From Ophiura sarsii (Eukaryota; Echinodermata; Ophiuroidea; Amphilepidida; Ophiuridae), in the NCBI GenBank assembly GCA_035610835.1, contig CM069446.1, forward strand, positions 47,531,625 through 47,595,624: a DNA stretch of 64,000 bases, read 5' to 3'. Below the pieces are notes generated by a model that had not been told where the DNA came from, searched no databases, and saw only the letters and a program-made list of their open reading frames with translations. Numbering within the stretch: the stretch's first letter is position 1; each line of letters opens with the position of its first letter. The translations under genes and the position numbers were made by a program. Of this stretch, positions 44,781 through 57,057 are shown in pieces.

Positions 44781-45190
44781 GCAAGGACAGGCTGGTATTG
44801 TGTTTATAGCCTTCTAAGGTTAGGCCGGCGTTTGTTAAATGCACGATAGTGTGTATTGTGTTTTATGGATAGGCTGGTATTGGTAAATGCGCGATAGTTT
44901 GTATAGTCTTCTGTGGACAGGCTGGTATTGGTAAATGCGCGATAGTGTGTATAGTCTTCTGTGGACAGGTTGGTATTGGTAAATGCGCGATAGTGTGTAT
45001 AGTCTTCTGTGGACAAGCCGGTATTGGTAAATGCACGCTAATGTGTATAGTCTTCTATGGACATGCTGGTATTGGTAAATACACGATATTTTGTATAGTC
45101 TTTTGTGGATAGGTTGGTATTAGTAATAGTCTTCTGTGGACACGTTTATGTTTGTAAATGCACGGTAGTGTGTATAATGTTCTATGGATA
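44780..45190. repeat. 48-bp minisatellite, block 1
   Basis: Units of about 48 bp (AGGCTGGTATTGGTAAATGC, GCGATAGTGTGTATAGTCTT, CTGTGGAC) recur about eight times, the best-preserved at 44870-45060. Because 48 is a multiple of three, the minus strand is open as a 16-residue repeat. Degenerate outer units carry stops, so coding is not likely. Confidence 0.85.
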
Positions 45191-45495
45191 GGCTTGCGCG
45201 CCCGCCAATTTAAGGCCATGTTTCCATACCCGCCAAAAATGGAACCAAAAAAAAAAATGTGAGGACATTTTTCAAGTCCTTGGATTTGAAATGCATAAAA
45301 ACGTATAGGAGTAGTGTCCTCACAACTTAAGGGTGTTTGGCAAAGTACTCCTTTCGACGTCAATATATATAACATAGTTTTATCCTTACATTTATGGTAA
45401 CATAACTAATTTTGTCCTCATATGGGTTGGTACTCGACTATAGATGTATTCTGTGTATATTTCTTCTAAGGTCAGGCTGGCATTGTTAGATGTAC

Positions 45496-46002
45496 TATAG
45501 ACCATTTCAAATCCGAAAATATACGATCGGTTCCGAATGTTTCCGATTAGCCGATTGTTTGACACTCGGTTCCATGACCTGTCAGCCCCTGACAGGTCAT
45601 GGCCATGTGCCGGAGAAAAACAACGTGTTTTTCACCCGTCTGCCCGTGTGGTAGATTGCGCTGGTGTTGGTGATAGATTGTATCCTTCACTAAGTTGATG
45701 TTGCAGCATTTCAGTTACAAAAACGAGTGAGATGAAAGAGATTTGGGGTAATATTTTCGCTTTTTACCGTCTGCTCGATACATTTGGAATTTGTCCGTCA
45801 GCGCCTTTGTTGATAAAAAACGAAAATAGTCTCGTTCCACGTTTTACTTCTCATGTGTGCACGCGTGTGTGTAAATACAGGCGGACAATCAACTAGGGCA
45901 ATGCTGTGAATGCGATTAATTGTTGCGAAGAACGCGCAACGCACCTACTCCACGTGACCTGTTTTTCCGAAGATTTCCGATCTCAATTTGAAATGGTCTA
46001 TA
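45496..46002. mobile_element. 507-bp MITE inserted in the 48-bp minisatellite
   Basis: TATAGACCATTTCAAATCCG at the left faces TCAATTTGAAATGGTCTATA at the right, with TA borders. It lies between minisatellite block 1 and block 2 (46003-46320), so it splits the array. The inner part holds TGACCTGTCAGCCCCTGACA, an unrelated small inverted repeat. Confidence 0.7.
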
Positions 46003-46320
46003 GGCTGGTGGGGGTGTGTGTGTCCAGTATGTGTATAGTCTGCTATGGAGATGCTGGTATTGGTAAATGCAAGATAGTTTGTATCGTGTTCTGTGGACTG
46101 GTAAATGCACATGCGTTGGGTTGGTACTCCGGTATAGTTGTATTGTGTGTATAGTCTTCTTAGGTGAGGCTAGCACTGGTAAATACACGATAGTGTGTAT
46201 TGGGTGTGTACTGTATGTGTATTATAATAGTCTTCTATTGACATGCTTGTATTTGTAAATGCACGATAGTTTGTGTAGTTTTCTATGGACAGGTTGGTAC
46301 TGGTAGATGCAGGAGCAGGA
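46003..46320. repeat. 48-bp minisatellite, block 2
   Basis: Degenerate units GCTGGTATTGGTAAATGCAA, GTATAGTCTTCT and CTATGGAGATG continue the block 1 pattern beyond the inserted MITE. Confidence 0.8.
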
Positions 46321-49065
46321 TATTATGCATTGCCTTCTATCAACGGATGTAGTTCGTATTGTACGATAGTACTTGGTCTTTTATGGAAATACGACTACGG
46401 GAAACACGTAGCATATGTGTCCATTTGATAAATCAAAAGTGTTTACATTCTATATAAAAGTACGTATACATTAACTAATATTGAATATAGTGATACAATA
46501 TATACTTGGATTTATTTTAATAGAACATAAATAAAATTAAGCGAAATAAAGGAACTTGATAAAACAGTGGCCAGATATATGCATTTTAATATGGCCTTGG
46601 TAACTTACGTTATTCGTATTTGATCGAGGGCACTGACCACGCTGATCAGCGATATGATATGTGTTATTTGTTTATATAGCGTATTCAATGGAATCTCCTC
46701 GTTCATTAACGCATAATGATATAAAGATCTATTCATTATTTGAATGTCCAGCATTTCTGTCATTTTCATGGTATATTACATCGTAAACGCTGACTAATGA
46801 CCAATAACCAAATGTTGTCATTGTCGTATGTTATTCTGGAGAACCTCGTAAAATCTTTCACCTCTATTTACCTTATTTAAAATTGTTACTTACAAAATTG
46901 ATTTTCAGGAATAACTGTGTTATTATTTGATTTGTTATCAACTCGCCTGGCTAGGGCCATATTCACGTATCATTTATTACCATTGTGACACAATCAATTT
47001 CATATCAACGTACCAATATGGTCACTCAAATAAATGTTTAATAACCATGTCTTTATTTTGCTTAGCTACGTCAAATGGCATGACCCTTGCTTCCTTTTCA
47101 TCAATACAAACGTTTAAGCCCTAAACAATCTAAATATGTCAGTTCATTTTCAATAGTATCGCAATATCAACTTACACTGCGCTGCGACGGGACAACATTG
47201 TTCAATTGGCCCAACCAACCTTTTTTTTTGGCCCAACCAACCTATTTTTTCGAATTTTCAAACAAAAACAGATTTTATTGTTTGTTTCGAGGAAAACAAT
47301 TGGAAATATTGAAACATTTTGAACATTTTTGAAACAATAATTTTCACCAAAAACAAAAACCTGAAAGGTTCATTTTTTTCCCGTAGAACACATTTTGTTG
47401 TGTTTTTCTTCGCCTTATTAGCCTATTATTGATACCAAAATCTAACCAAAATTAACATAATGTCAATATCAGCGCAAATTTCAATTTTCAATCTCAAGTG
47501 TTGGAAAGAACACGTTTTACAACCATTCACCTAAAGTGTATATTTTTCTAGACACTCTGTAAACATTAAGCAACTAACTGAGTTCATGAAGTGTTTATCA
47601 GGTGATAAAAAAATCGTAATTACTGCTGAAAATAATATTCATAATTGCGACATAAAAAATAACCTTATTGAGTCTCAAATGCTTCATTTGAAAGACTTAC
47701 AAGTACCCTAACTTAATGAAGTTGTTATTCCTGTATTCACCGTTGTCATATGGTGTATTGTGCGCGGTGACCACGATGTGATTGTACAGTGTCAAAATTG
47801 AAGAGCCAAACAATTCTTTGCTATTAATTCAAATTTAATGGGACGTTGCTTTAAGCGCTAATATGATTATACGCGCATGTATGACTTTAGACGTTTATAC
47901 AGAAGTGTTCGCCGGTTTTCTGCGTCTAAATGTGTAGCATGACATCGATTGATGCGTGTAAATGGGGCTAAATATACACTTTTTGCCCGGAAGGATCTGG
48001 GTAAATATTATTGTCGAAATGTAGGAACTGAGAAACGTGAATATCTGAGAGAAGATATCGATGACAATGCAAAGGTCAGCATTTAAGCGTTTGAAACTGA
48101 GTGTGAAATGTAATTTGTAAACTAACTGAGAACACACTTCAATTGTTAAAAGATTCAGAAGGAAAAAAAACCGGGATAGGTTTTGACTGAAAATTACAGG
48201 CTGAGTTTTGTTTAATATGGATTGAACTCATAATTCAAACAAGAGGACATTTCTTCAATCTAAACGCCCGGCTAAAATAGTTATCACAATGTGTACAAAC
48301 CATACAGTTAGTAGACGAGGTTATGGGCTCGTACATACAACTTAGTATTGGTCAATGACAGCGTTTAATAAATTTGAAATAAAAAAAACACAATCACATT
48401 TGTAATATGTGACAAAGCGTTATTTCCTATTGGTTTAAGTTAATGCATTTTATGATTATTACTTTTAGGTTACAGCATTTTATTATTAATATTCGTTTTG
48501 AGCACAGTTGACGCACATCATGTCAATATAATATATAATGGAAAACGTTTGCACGCTGTAACTTTTTAGAAAATATAAATCACGTAGTATTAATGGGAAT
48601 TCAATTTGGTTTAAATATTTCACTGTTTTCAAGTCGTGATCACAATTGAATCGTGGGAAACAAATCTTGAGTTGGCGCAATGCAGTGTGGGTGCGACGTT
48701 AAAATATTCTTTGGGTAGTTCTCTAACTAAAATGAAGCGTGGTTGTTAATTAGTTGTTCTAAATAACTATTGAGGTTAATGTCTGTGTTGATTTTATTGT
48801 AAGAATTCTGGCCGCGTCCTTGCAGAGTTTGTTTTCATTGACCAGGCGAACGGACGTATCCTAGTTTATCTACGCCTGGGGATATTTTTGTCGTAGAAAA
48901 TGGACACTTGACTCAGAAATTGACAGAATAAAAATCGTCAGAAAATGAAACAAGAAATACGCGTCATGACATTTGTGTGATATAGATAACATAGAACCAT
49001 CATAGTAAGTTACTTAAGGCCACCTGGTGCGGAATAATTTAACTTGTTTTATTGTCAATATTGTT
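46321..49065. other. AT-rich DNA without a recognised gene
   Basis: A small tandem GGCCCAACCAACCT occurs at 47207-47243. Open frames are isolated and short. Confidence 0.5.
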
Positions 49066-49066
49066 A

Positions 49067-49745
49067 CGATTGTATTCTGCAAAAGGTGCCCATTTCGCCT
49101 TCATTAACTTTAAAAGTAATATTAACCTGAACCAGGGCTGATGGCCACATTTTACCATTTTAGGTAAAATGGCATACGGTTGATCAACTATAATTCTAAA
49201 AACAAGAACATAATGATTTGCTTTTCGCCTTGTCAATGGGCATGGAAGGACGGGATTGAAGCTAGTCGATCGCATACAACCAATACGAGGGTCGTATGGG
49301 ACACCAACCCCTTTATATTTGTCAAATTTGTGTTTAAATGGGCAATTAAGCCACAAATTTAGTCGATCGCTCTGTATATTGTCAATATATTTTACGACGG
49401 TTCCCTGTAAATGGTGCCCATTTTGCTCTCTCTCTAACTTTGAAAGTAATTTCAACCTGAAATCGAACTAATGGCCATATTTACGATAGAGTTGATTAAG
49501 TATTGTAACTCTTATAAATCCAAAAACAAAAATGAAATTATTAAAATACACCGGGGAAACAATTTCAAGATATCAATAAGTCTCGAGAGCTCAAGAACAT
49601 AATAATATGCGTGTCGTATGGTCATTAGGCAGTGAAAGTCGGGATTGAATCTAGTCGATCGCAGAGAACCAATACGAGGGTCATTTAGTAGGATACCAAC
49701 CCCTTTGTATGTGTCAAATTTCTGTAGAAAGGGGAAGGCCAAACA
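49067..49745. repeat. Two-copy tandem duplication (about 330-400-bp unit)
   Basis: GGTGCCCATTT...AACCTGAA...TGATGGCC (49085-49145) matches 49412-49475. GGGATTGAAGCTAGTCGATC and ACCAATACGAGGGTC (49250-49295) match 49642-49682. The second copy has about 60 extra bases between these parts. Short frames that include N-P-F...F-D-K-Y-K-G-V-G are shared by both copies but broken. Confidence 0.75.
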
Positions 49746-49769
49746 CTCAACACGTTTCACCACGAATTA

Positions 49770-50220
49770 AGTGATTTTAAGTGCTTAGATTTATGACGTT
49801 AAAATGTCCAGGCAAATTATATCAACAACACAGTGTTCATAGACAGTGCTATTATAGCATGGTATAATAGCGATGATCTTGTTAATGGATACTTAAAATA
49901 ACATGTTGAGACAGTCAACCTTTCGCCATTGTTATTCTTGTATGCAAATTGCTTTGAGTTGATTTTTTGACAAAATTGTAAAATTCGAACGGACTGTACG
50001 CCAGGATCATAGTACATAAAACGTTTCAGTTAAAGATTCATCTTTATTTTTCTTCAGTTTTTCAACTCCTCTTAGGAAGATTGTTTTTGAATTTGTAAGT
50101 TGACCTTCATGATAGTCGATCGGTCAGACTTTAGAATTTGACAATTTCTAATAAAGAAAGTATTCTTAAATATTACTCGTAACCATGCTTAAGAAGAGTT
50201 AAAAGGAAAAGTTAAAATAA
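49770..50220. other. AT-rich DNA, nothing recognised
   Basis: No gene or repeat was identified. Confidence 0.5.
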
Positions 50221-50470
50221 AGTCCCATATACTGGTATACCAGTATATGGGACTATATCGTTCAATACTGGAACATAAAAGTTGCCAGTGTTGGTCGATA
50301 CTGGTACGATGTCATTGTTCCAGCATCTTTCGATACTGGAACACCAAATTATGTCCAGGATCAGCCGATGATGGAACATATTTTATGTGCCACTGATTTT
50401 GTTCCAGTATCAGACTATCCTGTGTGTTCCAGTATCGGACGATACTCGTACAGTCCAGAACCTGGGACCT
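50221..50470. repeat. 34-bp perfect palindrome and GATACTGGAACA cluster
   Basis: 50221-50254 is a perfect palindrome centred on CTGGTATACCAG. To its right GATACTGGAACA and its complement TGTTCCAGTATC recur about eight times in both orientations at intervals of 25-40 bp, and the block ends with GGGACCTATAG near 50465. It may be a small element built from one short motif, like 21937-23310. Confidence 0.7.
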
Positions 50471-52806
50471 ATAGTACATTTTCCCGTTATAACTCATAAT
50501 GATCAATGGGGCTATTTTATTTGTTTGAGGGTACTGGTTTTTTTTTTTATAATTAGAGAGTCAGCAAATCGAACTTCCTTAAAAAGCAAAGTATTACACA
50601 TAATTCTACATACCTAAAGTTGTCGTACTATGTTTGCCTTTGTCGCGCTTTCGAATGCTTTTCTAGATTTCCAAGTGTAAGGTTTCATTAGCATTGTGAT
50701 TCTCTTTTTAACTGAATTGATTCTTGATATGAAATACAGATACAAATGTCCTTCGTATTTACAATGAATTTCATGGCATCAAAAGCAGGGACACTTAGCA
50801 TGTGAATCGAAATATTTCTAACTCGATTCCTTTTATTAACATATAGCATATATGTGTCTTGGCTATCTGTAAATGACCTTGTCCTAGTTTATACCTCTGA
50901 CTAACAAGTAATAATCAAATTATATCAAACATTTCTAATCAATTATCATACTGTTACTGTAAGTCGGTTGGTATAAATTGACATGCCTTCATTTTGCTCG
51001 TTCTATATTGTGGATGTAAACTTATTATATTGTTGCTAGTTTCTAACATAGCACTCTTTTCAAAATGCGTTAATCTAAATTTAGTGTATTGCAACATGTA
51101 TCATGCAGCCTTTGGTAGATTTTCAAAAAAAATGATATACTGAAAAAGTCTTGGAATATAAATATCACTATATTGCTGATAAAGTCACGCCTTTTAGAAT
51201 AAAGTATAAATAATAAAGTAAAATCAATGTCCTTTTGTAATTATTTCTCAATCGGATGCGCGAAGCATGTTTATTACACTTCCTATTCAGCAATATAAAT
51301 GCAGATTTTTTAAAGTTAAGAGATATAATTACAATACCAAGTTAAATCCTATTCTTATAATTAATCTTATCCGAGATTCAGAACGCTAGGTTGACCTCGT
51401 ATTGAATTATAATTCGGATCCCAAATAAGACCTGTAATAAGATTATGAATATAAATAAATTCACTTTCCCGAAACCCCATAATGATCTTTTCACCTAAAT
51501 TTAACTAGATTTTCCCTTGACGCCTTGTATCTCTCACCATATTTTCATGTGACGCCTTGAAACCTTTACGGGATTTTCAAGTTACACTCGGTATTTCACG
51601 TGAAGTCCATCATAATGTAACAGCCAACAATGCATGCCTAGATATAACATCATGTTCGTGTATCTTCATATTAGTTGTTAAGACCCAGAATCAAACAAGA
51701 AAGTTTTTTGTTTCACGCTCTACCTCTATTCACCGAGCATGGATTTAATAAAGGGGCTCTAAAATATTTGAAAAAAAATGATTCGTGCATTAGAAATGAT
51801 ACCTAGTTAGGTGACAGGATCGTTTTGTTTCTGCTCTTTCCTCAATTCACTGAGTACGAATTTTAATATATAGGGCCACTGGAATATCTGAAAATAAAGT
51901 GTGCATTCAATATAATACCTCTTTAGGAATAAAGTACAGATAACACATCTCGATATGAGGTTTCTTTCATTGTCTACAATATACTTTAAATCAAAGAAGA
52001 TTTTAAGGATATCCCACAATGCATCGCGGGAGCACCAACCGACTAAGGCTTTTTCACGTGATGCATTTGTGGAGCTATTAAGTTTTAGAAATGAGAAAAA
52101 GGAACTCTGAGAACTAATTTATTAATTGATGTAAACTAGAATCTAAGAGCTCCAACGATGAATGCACTATGATGCCATGTTTTTGTGCATGTGTATATGG
52201 AAACGGAGACGAATTGAAGACCTGATTAAGGGCATTTTGCAAAAACGCTATGCATTGTGGTGGTGTCTTTATAATCTTCTTTGACTTCAAATGTAACATT
52301 GATTGACAGCATGAGTAGATTTCCATCAAAATAGACAGAAACACCGATTGTATTAAATCAAGATTGAATTAAAACTGGTATACGACATAAGCAAGTTTAC
52401 AACACAAAATAAGGTTTGGTTTTATTTGTCATGATTTGTTGACACAGACATTAGAGAGAACAAAGAAGTTAAGAAACTAACCGATCACAACGAGAAATGA
52501 AAAGAAATTTAGAGATGTAATGACAGTTGATCAAACTCAGAATTCCGTACTTTGAAATGATTGCTTACGTGTAACTCCAACATTGATTTCAGCAAACCAA
52601 GAAAAAACACCCAAAAGGTCAACATTGAATTGGACCCAAAATGTTGTGGAAATCAACATTCTGCGATTACTTTTTTTTCTTCTTACAGTATGCGGAAAAA
52701 GAAATACAATTCGTCAGTATTGTTTGGTTTGAAAAACAGAAAACTCTAAATTATATCGTGATATTTGTTGGATTTGTATGCGGATTTATATCAAGGTTTA
52801 AGTGTA
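50471..52806. other. AT-rich DNA with one diverged duplication
   Basis: 51710-51800 and 51830-51925 are diverged tandem copies (TTTGTTTCACGCTCTACCTC against TTTGTTTCTGCTCTTTCCTC). No gene was recognised. Confidence 0.5.
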
Positions 52807-52945
52807 TACCGTAGATATTCGATATCTAGCCATGTTTCTGCCAACTTTGAAACTCTGAAAGAGATGGCGCCCTCTCGCGATTAAAGCCGGCTTTTAAAAA
52901 GATCATTCTAACAAAATAATTTCGGCGGCGCTGAAAATGACGTAC
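52807..52945 (+). repeat. Left arm of a 4.2-kb inverted-repeat pair
   Basis: TACCGTAGATATTCGATATC opens the arm, which continues through AGCCATGTTTCTGCCAACTT and AAGCCGGCTTTTAAAAAGAT to GGCGGCGCTGAAAATGACGT. Its complement lies at 56880-57020 with only a few differences. Confidence 0.85.
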
Positions 52946-53392
52946 GTAGGCCTAATGTTCGTAGTATATAGTCAGTTCAGTCAGTCATTAGCGCGATCAC
53001 TAAAACTAGAGAGATAAGCTCTTTCTGTTATGAAGATCCCGTAGATTCTCCTAGTTAATTATGTTGCATTAGATGCTCGATCATTCGGAGATCGAAATTT
53101 GTAAGTGTGTTTTAACGTTAATGAATTATCATCGAAATTATAGAACCCAGAACGCTTGACCTAAAAGTTGTCTACCTCTATAGTCCATCTTACTGCATAT
53201 GGGGCAAGAGTTCCAACAGTTCTGACGATATACATTTGATTGTTAGCTTTCAGTGTGTGTGTTATCACGTTATGTATATTTCAAATAAAATATACGCCCC
53301 CTAAATTTCCTAAAATTACTGATTTTTGGTCGAATAACTCGATAGACTACCACTAGTTCATTATTCATTGAACACGACGGTTGCTTCAATGA

Positions 53393-53473
53393 GTAGTATG
53401 GCCGAGCGGTTTAGGCTTTGGACTATAAATCTATTGGATTCTCCCCGCGTCGGTTCGAATCCTGCTGAATACC
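53393..53473 (+). tRNA. Degenerate tRNA-Ser-like module, copy 1
   Basis: Box A (TGGCCGAGCGG) and box B (GGTTCGAATCC) are intact and the long variable arm typical of tRNA-Ser/Leu is present. The acceptor stem pairs poorly, one base is missing near the start, and the anticodon loop reads CTATAAA rather than CTAGAAA. The 80 bp upstream match the upstream region of the copy at 55376. It is therefore probably a tRNA-derived repeat or tRNA pseudogene, not an active tRNA. Confidence 0.6.
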
Positions 53474-53771
53474 TTTTGTTACAAAAAGCGATTTAGTCTC
53501 TGTGTATTGGGAAATGAAATGACGTATATTTTTACTCAACACATTTTCATTCATGGATGTAATTGCCTACCTCCAGACACACACCAGAGTATCTTAAATG
53601 CATTATTACCAAGATTTTTCACATTTTAATGTCGGGAACCTTATAACCTTTAAAACATTTACATTCCAATAAATGTGTTAATGCAAGATTTTTATTCAAA
53701 TATGTTTTCTATTTATATTAGACCTACTCCTTTATTTTCATATCAGTTTGAAATATTAAGGTGCTACACTT

Positions 53772-53962
53772 AAACACTCTCCACGTGCCAGGCGTCTGCA
53801 GACGACATTCCAAAATGTCACAGAATATTTCAAAAATTGAAATAAGTATACATGCCTAGTATTTTTTCATTAATCCTTTGGATTAATTGGACCAGAGAGT
53901 TGTTATAGACCTTGCAAGCTGTTTATATACAATAAAAGCAACAGCCGCATGGAAAGTGTTTA
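53772..53962 (-). mobile_element. TTAA MITE with CACTTTCCACGCGGC ends, copy 3
   Basis: An inverted, shortened and diverged relative of 41816-42062: AACACTCTCCACGTGCCAGG at one end, GCCGCATGGAAAGTGTT at the other. Confidence 0.7.
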
Positions 53963-54304
53963 GGGCCTATTTACAACCCAAATTGTTCCTATTTTACACG
54001 GGGTGTGTATTTTTGTTGTGACACAATCAGTTGCATAGATGTAATCGTTTCGTTGTCATTATCAATCGTCTTCTAAAAATGACATTAAAGATCGATAATT
54101 GCTCAGCAGCAAAATGATCGAATGAAAAGCTCAACATTCTTCAATGGGTATTTAAGCGATGTGCAACCAAGCGTGAATCAGTATTCAGCGTGCCATGTAA
54201 TAAATAATATTGAATTCATTGGTGTCCACTGGAATGAATAAAAGTCAGGAAACTATAAACAGTTTGGGGAAATAAAAAAATAACATGAAGACTACCATGA
54301 AATA

Positions 54305-54375
54305 TACACGGTCTCGAACCCGGGTCCTCTCGCTTCTGTGGCCGGGGTTTACCCACTAGACCACACGGAGACAAT
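54305..54375 (-). tRNA. tRNA-like module (Glu/Asp-like), minus strand
   Basis: Minus strand: TGGTCTAGTGGGTAAACC (box A) and GGGTTCGAGACC (box B) with the right spacing (about 72 bases in all). The T stem and acceptor stem pair badly, so this is a tRNA-derived SINE head or pseudogene rather than a working tRNA-Glu. Confidence 0.55.
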
Positions 54376-55375
54376 GTTCAAGTGAGCACCACAAGACAAG
54401 CCTTAATGTATTAGCAGTCGTAGTCGTGTCAGCAGTTGCCACAGTTTAGTGAATCTATGGTCTATTGTAGACGACACGATTTTATTTTCACGTGGAATGA
54501 GGATGTCGTCGTGCAATTCATATGACAAAATATCAGCCTTAGGCGTAAAAAAAAATTGTTTCCGGTAGGCCGCGCGCTTTTAGTTTTGGCGACGTAAATT
54601 AATACCGCATTTCATTTTGTTATTCTCATGTTTTAAAACATATAATCTCAAACGCGATTTAAATACAAATTACCGTAATATTAACATTTTACACCAACAA
54701 TTGAATCTGACTGCTCTGGGAAGCCCAGTATGACATGGGGCACAGTAGTAATAGTATACTGGCTGTGATTATTTGTGTCTTCAGGGTTCGCGGCGCGGCG
54801 TATGCTAAATTGCAAAAATTGCCTTTAGAAAGTCATCCCACCGCACTTCTCCACCCCCCCCCCCTAAAAAAAAACAACCCCACACCGCATCTCGCATCTT
54901 GGTTTTCAGACCACCTAGCGGAAACAAATTTGTTTTTGTTTTTTTGCCTTATAGGTATAACAGTGCCAATAATAAGGCATTTCAGTTAGGTTCAACGCAA
55001 TGTGCCTGCAGCCTAGGTTTATTTTTACTACATGTAAGGGGTGCTATAACAAGTTGGCTAAAGTCGTGTTTGCCGGGACGATGCTCGAAAATGCTATTTT
55101 CTGAAAAATATGGGTTTTTTTCTACCGAAAAAATGACGGTTTATTTGCCATGGCCTTGACTCTTGTCGGCCTTGAATCTTGTTTTATTAGGCTTTAACTT
55201 TTTTCGATCATCAATGTATTGTTCTTCGCGTTGATACCCAATTTAACTTGCTGAGACGCCGATTTTACATTTAAAATACGACTTAGAAAGTGGGTTCGAT
55301 TTGGCTATTGGGTCGAATAACTCAACAGTTCACCACTAGTTCATTATTTAGTGCACACGATAGACGCTTCAATGA

Positions 55376-55458
55376 GTAGGCATGGCCGAGTGGTTTAGGA
55401 CTATGGACTAGAAATCTGCTGAATTCTCCCCGCCTGGGTTCGAGTCCTGCAGAATACC
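55376..55458 (+). tRNA. Degenerate tRNA-Ser(AGA)-like module, copy 2
   Basis: Box A TGGCCGAGTGG, box B GGTTCGAGTCC, a long variable arm, and the anticodon loop CTAGAAA, giving anticodon AGA as in real tRNA-Ser. The acceptor stem has three mismatches and the anticodon stem keeps only part of its pairs. The upstream 60-80 bp (CCACTAGTTCATTATT, GCTTCAATGAGTAG) are shared with copy 1, but the downstream sequence is not. Confidence 0.6.
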
Positions 55459-56270
55459 ATGTTTATTTTATTAAAACAGAAATTGCATCCTGGATAAATA
55501 TGACTTTCCCTTCAAATGAACCTAAGTTGATCAAAATTGATAATCGTGGCGCAGGCCAACCAAAAGACGTAATCTTCCCCGGTTAATTTTCACGTTTGGC
55601 GTCTGACTGCCAAGCATCAATGATATAAAACGCATGCAACAAATTAGTGTGAAACATTGTTCATCATTTTTTAACCTTATACATTAAAATATTCATAGTG
55701 TTCCTCATTAATTAATTATTTCATTTGTTTATTTATTTATTTATAAGATTTTGCTAACATAATTATCATTTTTTATATCATCTGATTCGGAGCGCACAAT
55801 GAGAATTAACCAATATTTGTAACTTTTCTAAAATAACAATTAATAGGTCTCTGATTCGCATTCAAACCATAAAATTATCGGTACATGTACATTCGATTTA
55901 TTCCCAACTGCTAGTCTAATCTGATGACCGTGTTAACTATCACGCTACACCAAGGAGTATATAATGGCTACACGCTTTGGATTCAACGATTGAAATGAAT
56001 AACATCCCAGAGGAAATATTTACCGTTCCAAAAGATGTGTTACGTAATAACTTCTCTGGTTATTGAATAGAGAATATTGAAGATAGAATAGAGACTATAC
56101 TTATGCGTCCCCGTAACAAAGGGTTACCCGCTTTCGCTGTTCAGATCAATTCAATGCACGACCTTCAAAGAATGACCTATTATACATTTGGCGGATTATT
56201 TTTATTTTGAATCGAGTATCTATCAACATGTGTAATTGGCACTGTGAGAAATGTATCGGATTTACCGCGC

Positions 56271-56465
56271 TGGGGGGGGGGGGGGGGGGGGGGGGGGTGG
56301 GGGTGGGGTGGGGTGCTTGTCACAATCCCCCTCACACATCCCTCTCAAGTTAGTTGTTGTGACTCGTTGAATTCTCAAAAGTTGCCAGCTTGGCAAAGTC
56401 ATTTTTATTTTGCCCAACCCCCACCCCACCCCAACTCATTATTAAAAACCTAGCTACGCCACTCG
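56271..56465. mobile_element. hAT-like fragment, right end only
   Basis: A G run (56271-56297) is followed by GTGGGGGTGGGG and, at the other side, CCCACCCCACCCCAACTC. It ends with ACCTAGCTACGCCACTCG, the complement of the CAGTGGCGTAGC-type end seen at 4559 and 11337. No matching left end was found. Confidence 0.5.
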
Positions 56466-56879
56466 AATAAAAATCAATCATACATGTATAAAGATATTTT
56501 TTCTTTTTTTTTCTTCTTTAGGATAGGCTGGTTCCTAAAAAATATTAACTGGTGACAAAATAAAGTAAATTGATAATTTTGGGATATTTTCTCTATAGTC
56601 AGTGTTTTTAAAATAATTTTGAATTTAACTGCTTAATAATATATCCTTAAAAATATCGAATAGCAACAAATGCTATTTATGAACAATAAAAGATACATTG
56701 GTTAAGTCGAATATGACCTGCCAGAGTCTAGACCTCGCCCCTCGATTCTCCGTATTGTACGTCTGCTGTTTTACCCCGTTACCAGACACTCACACTCGTA
56801 TACATGTAGTCATTGGATAGGTCCCGGGATAGATTCTTGATCCGAAAATTATATTTAACGGACTATATACTGCGACATT

Positions 56880-57020
56880 ACTTACGTCATTTTCAGCGCC
56901 GCCGAAATTATTTTGTTAGAATGATCTTTTTAAAAGCCGGCTTTAATCGCGAGAGGGCGACATCTCTTTCAGAGTTTCAAAGTTGGCAGAAACATGGCTA
57001 GATATCGAATATCTACGGTA
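56880..57020 (-). repeat. Right arm of the 4.2-kb inverted-repeat pair
   Basis: Reverse complement of 52807-52945, ending CATGGCTAGATATCGAATAT CTACGGTA. The open frame 56813-57001 crosses it and is not supported. Confidence 0.85.
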
Positions 57021-57057
57021 TCTTTATTGTATCTATTGTAGTTATATGCTTTAAGGT

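Noticed and set aside
53393..53473. Functional tRNA gene
   Set aside because: The acceptor stem does not pair and the anticodon loop is altered, though boxes A and B remain. Listed as degenerate.
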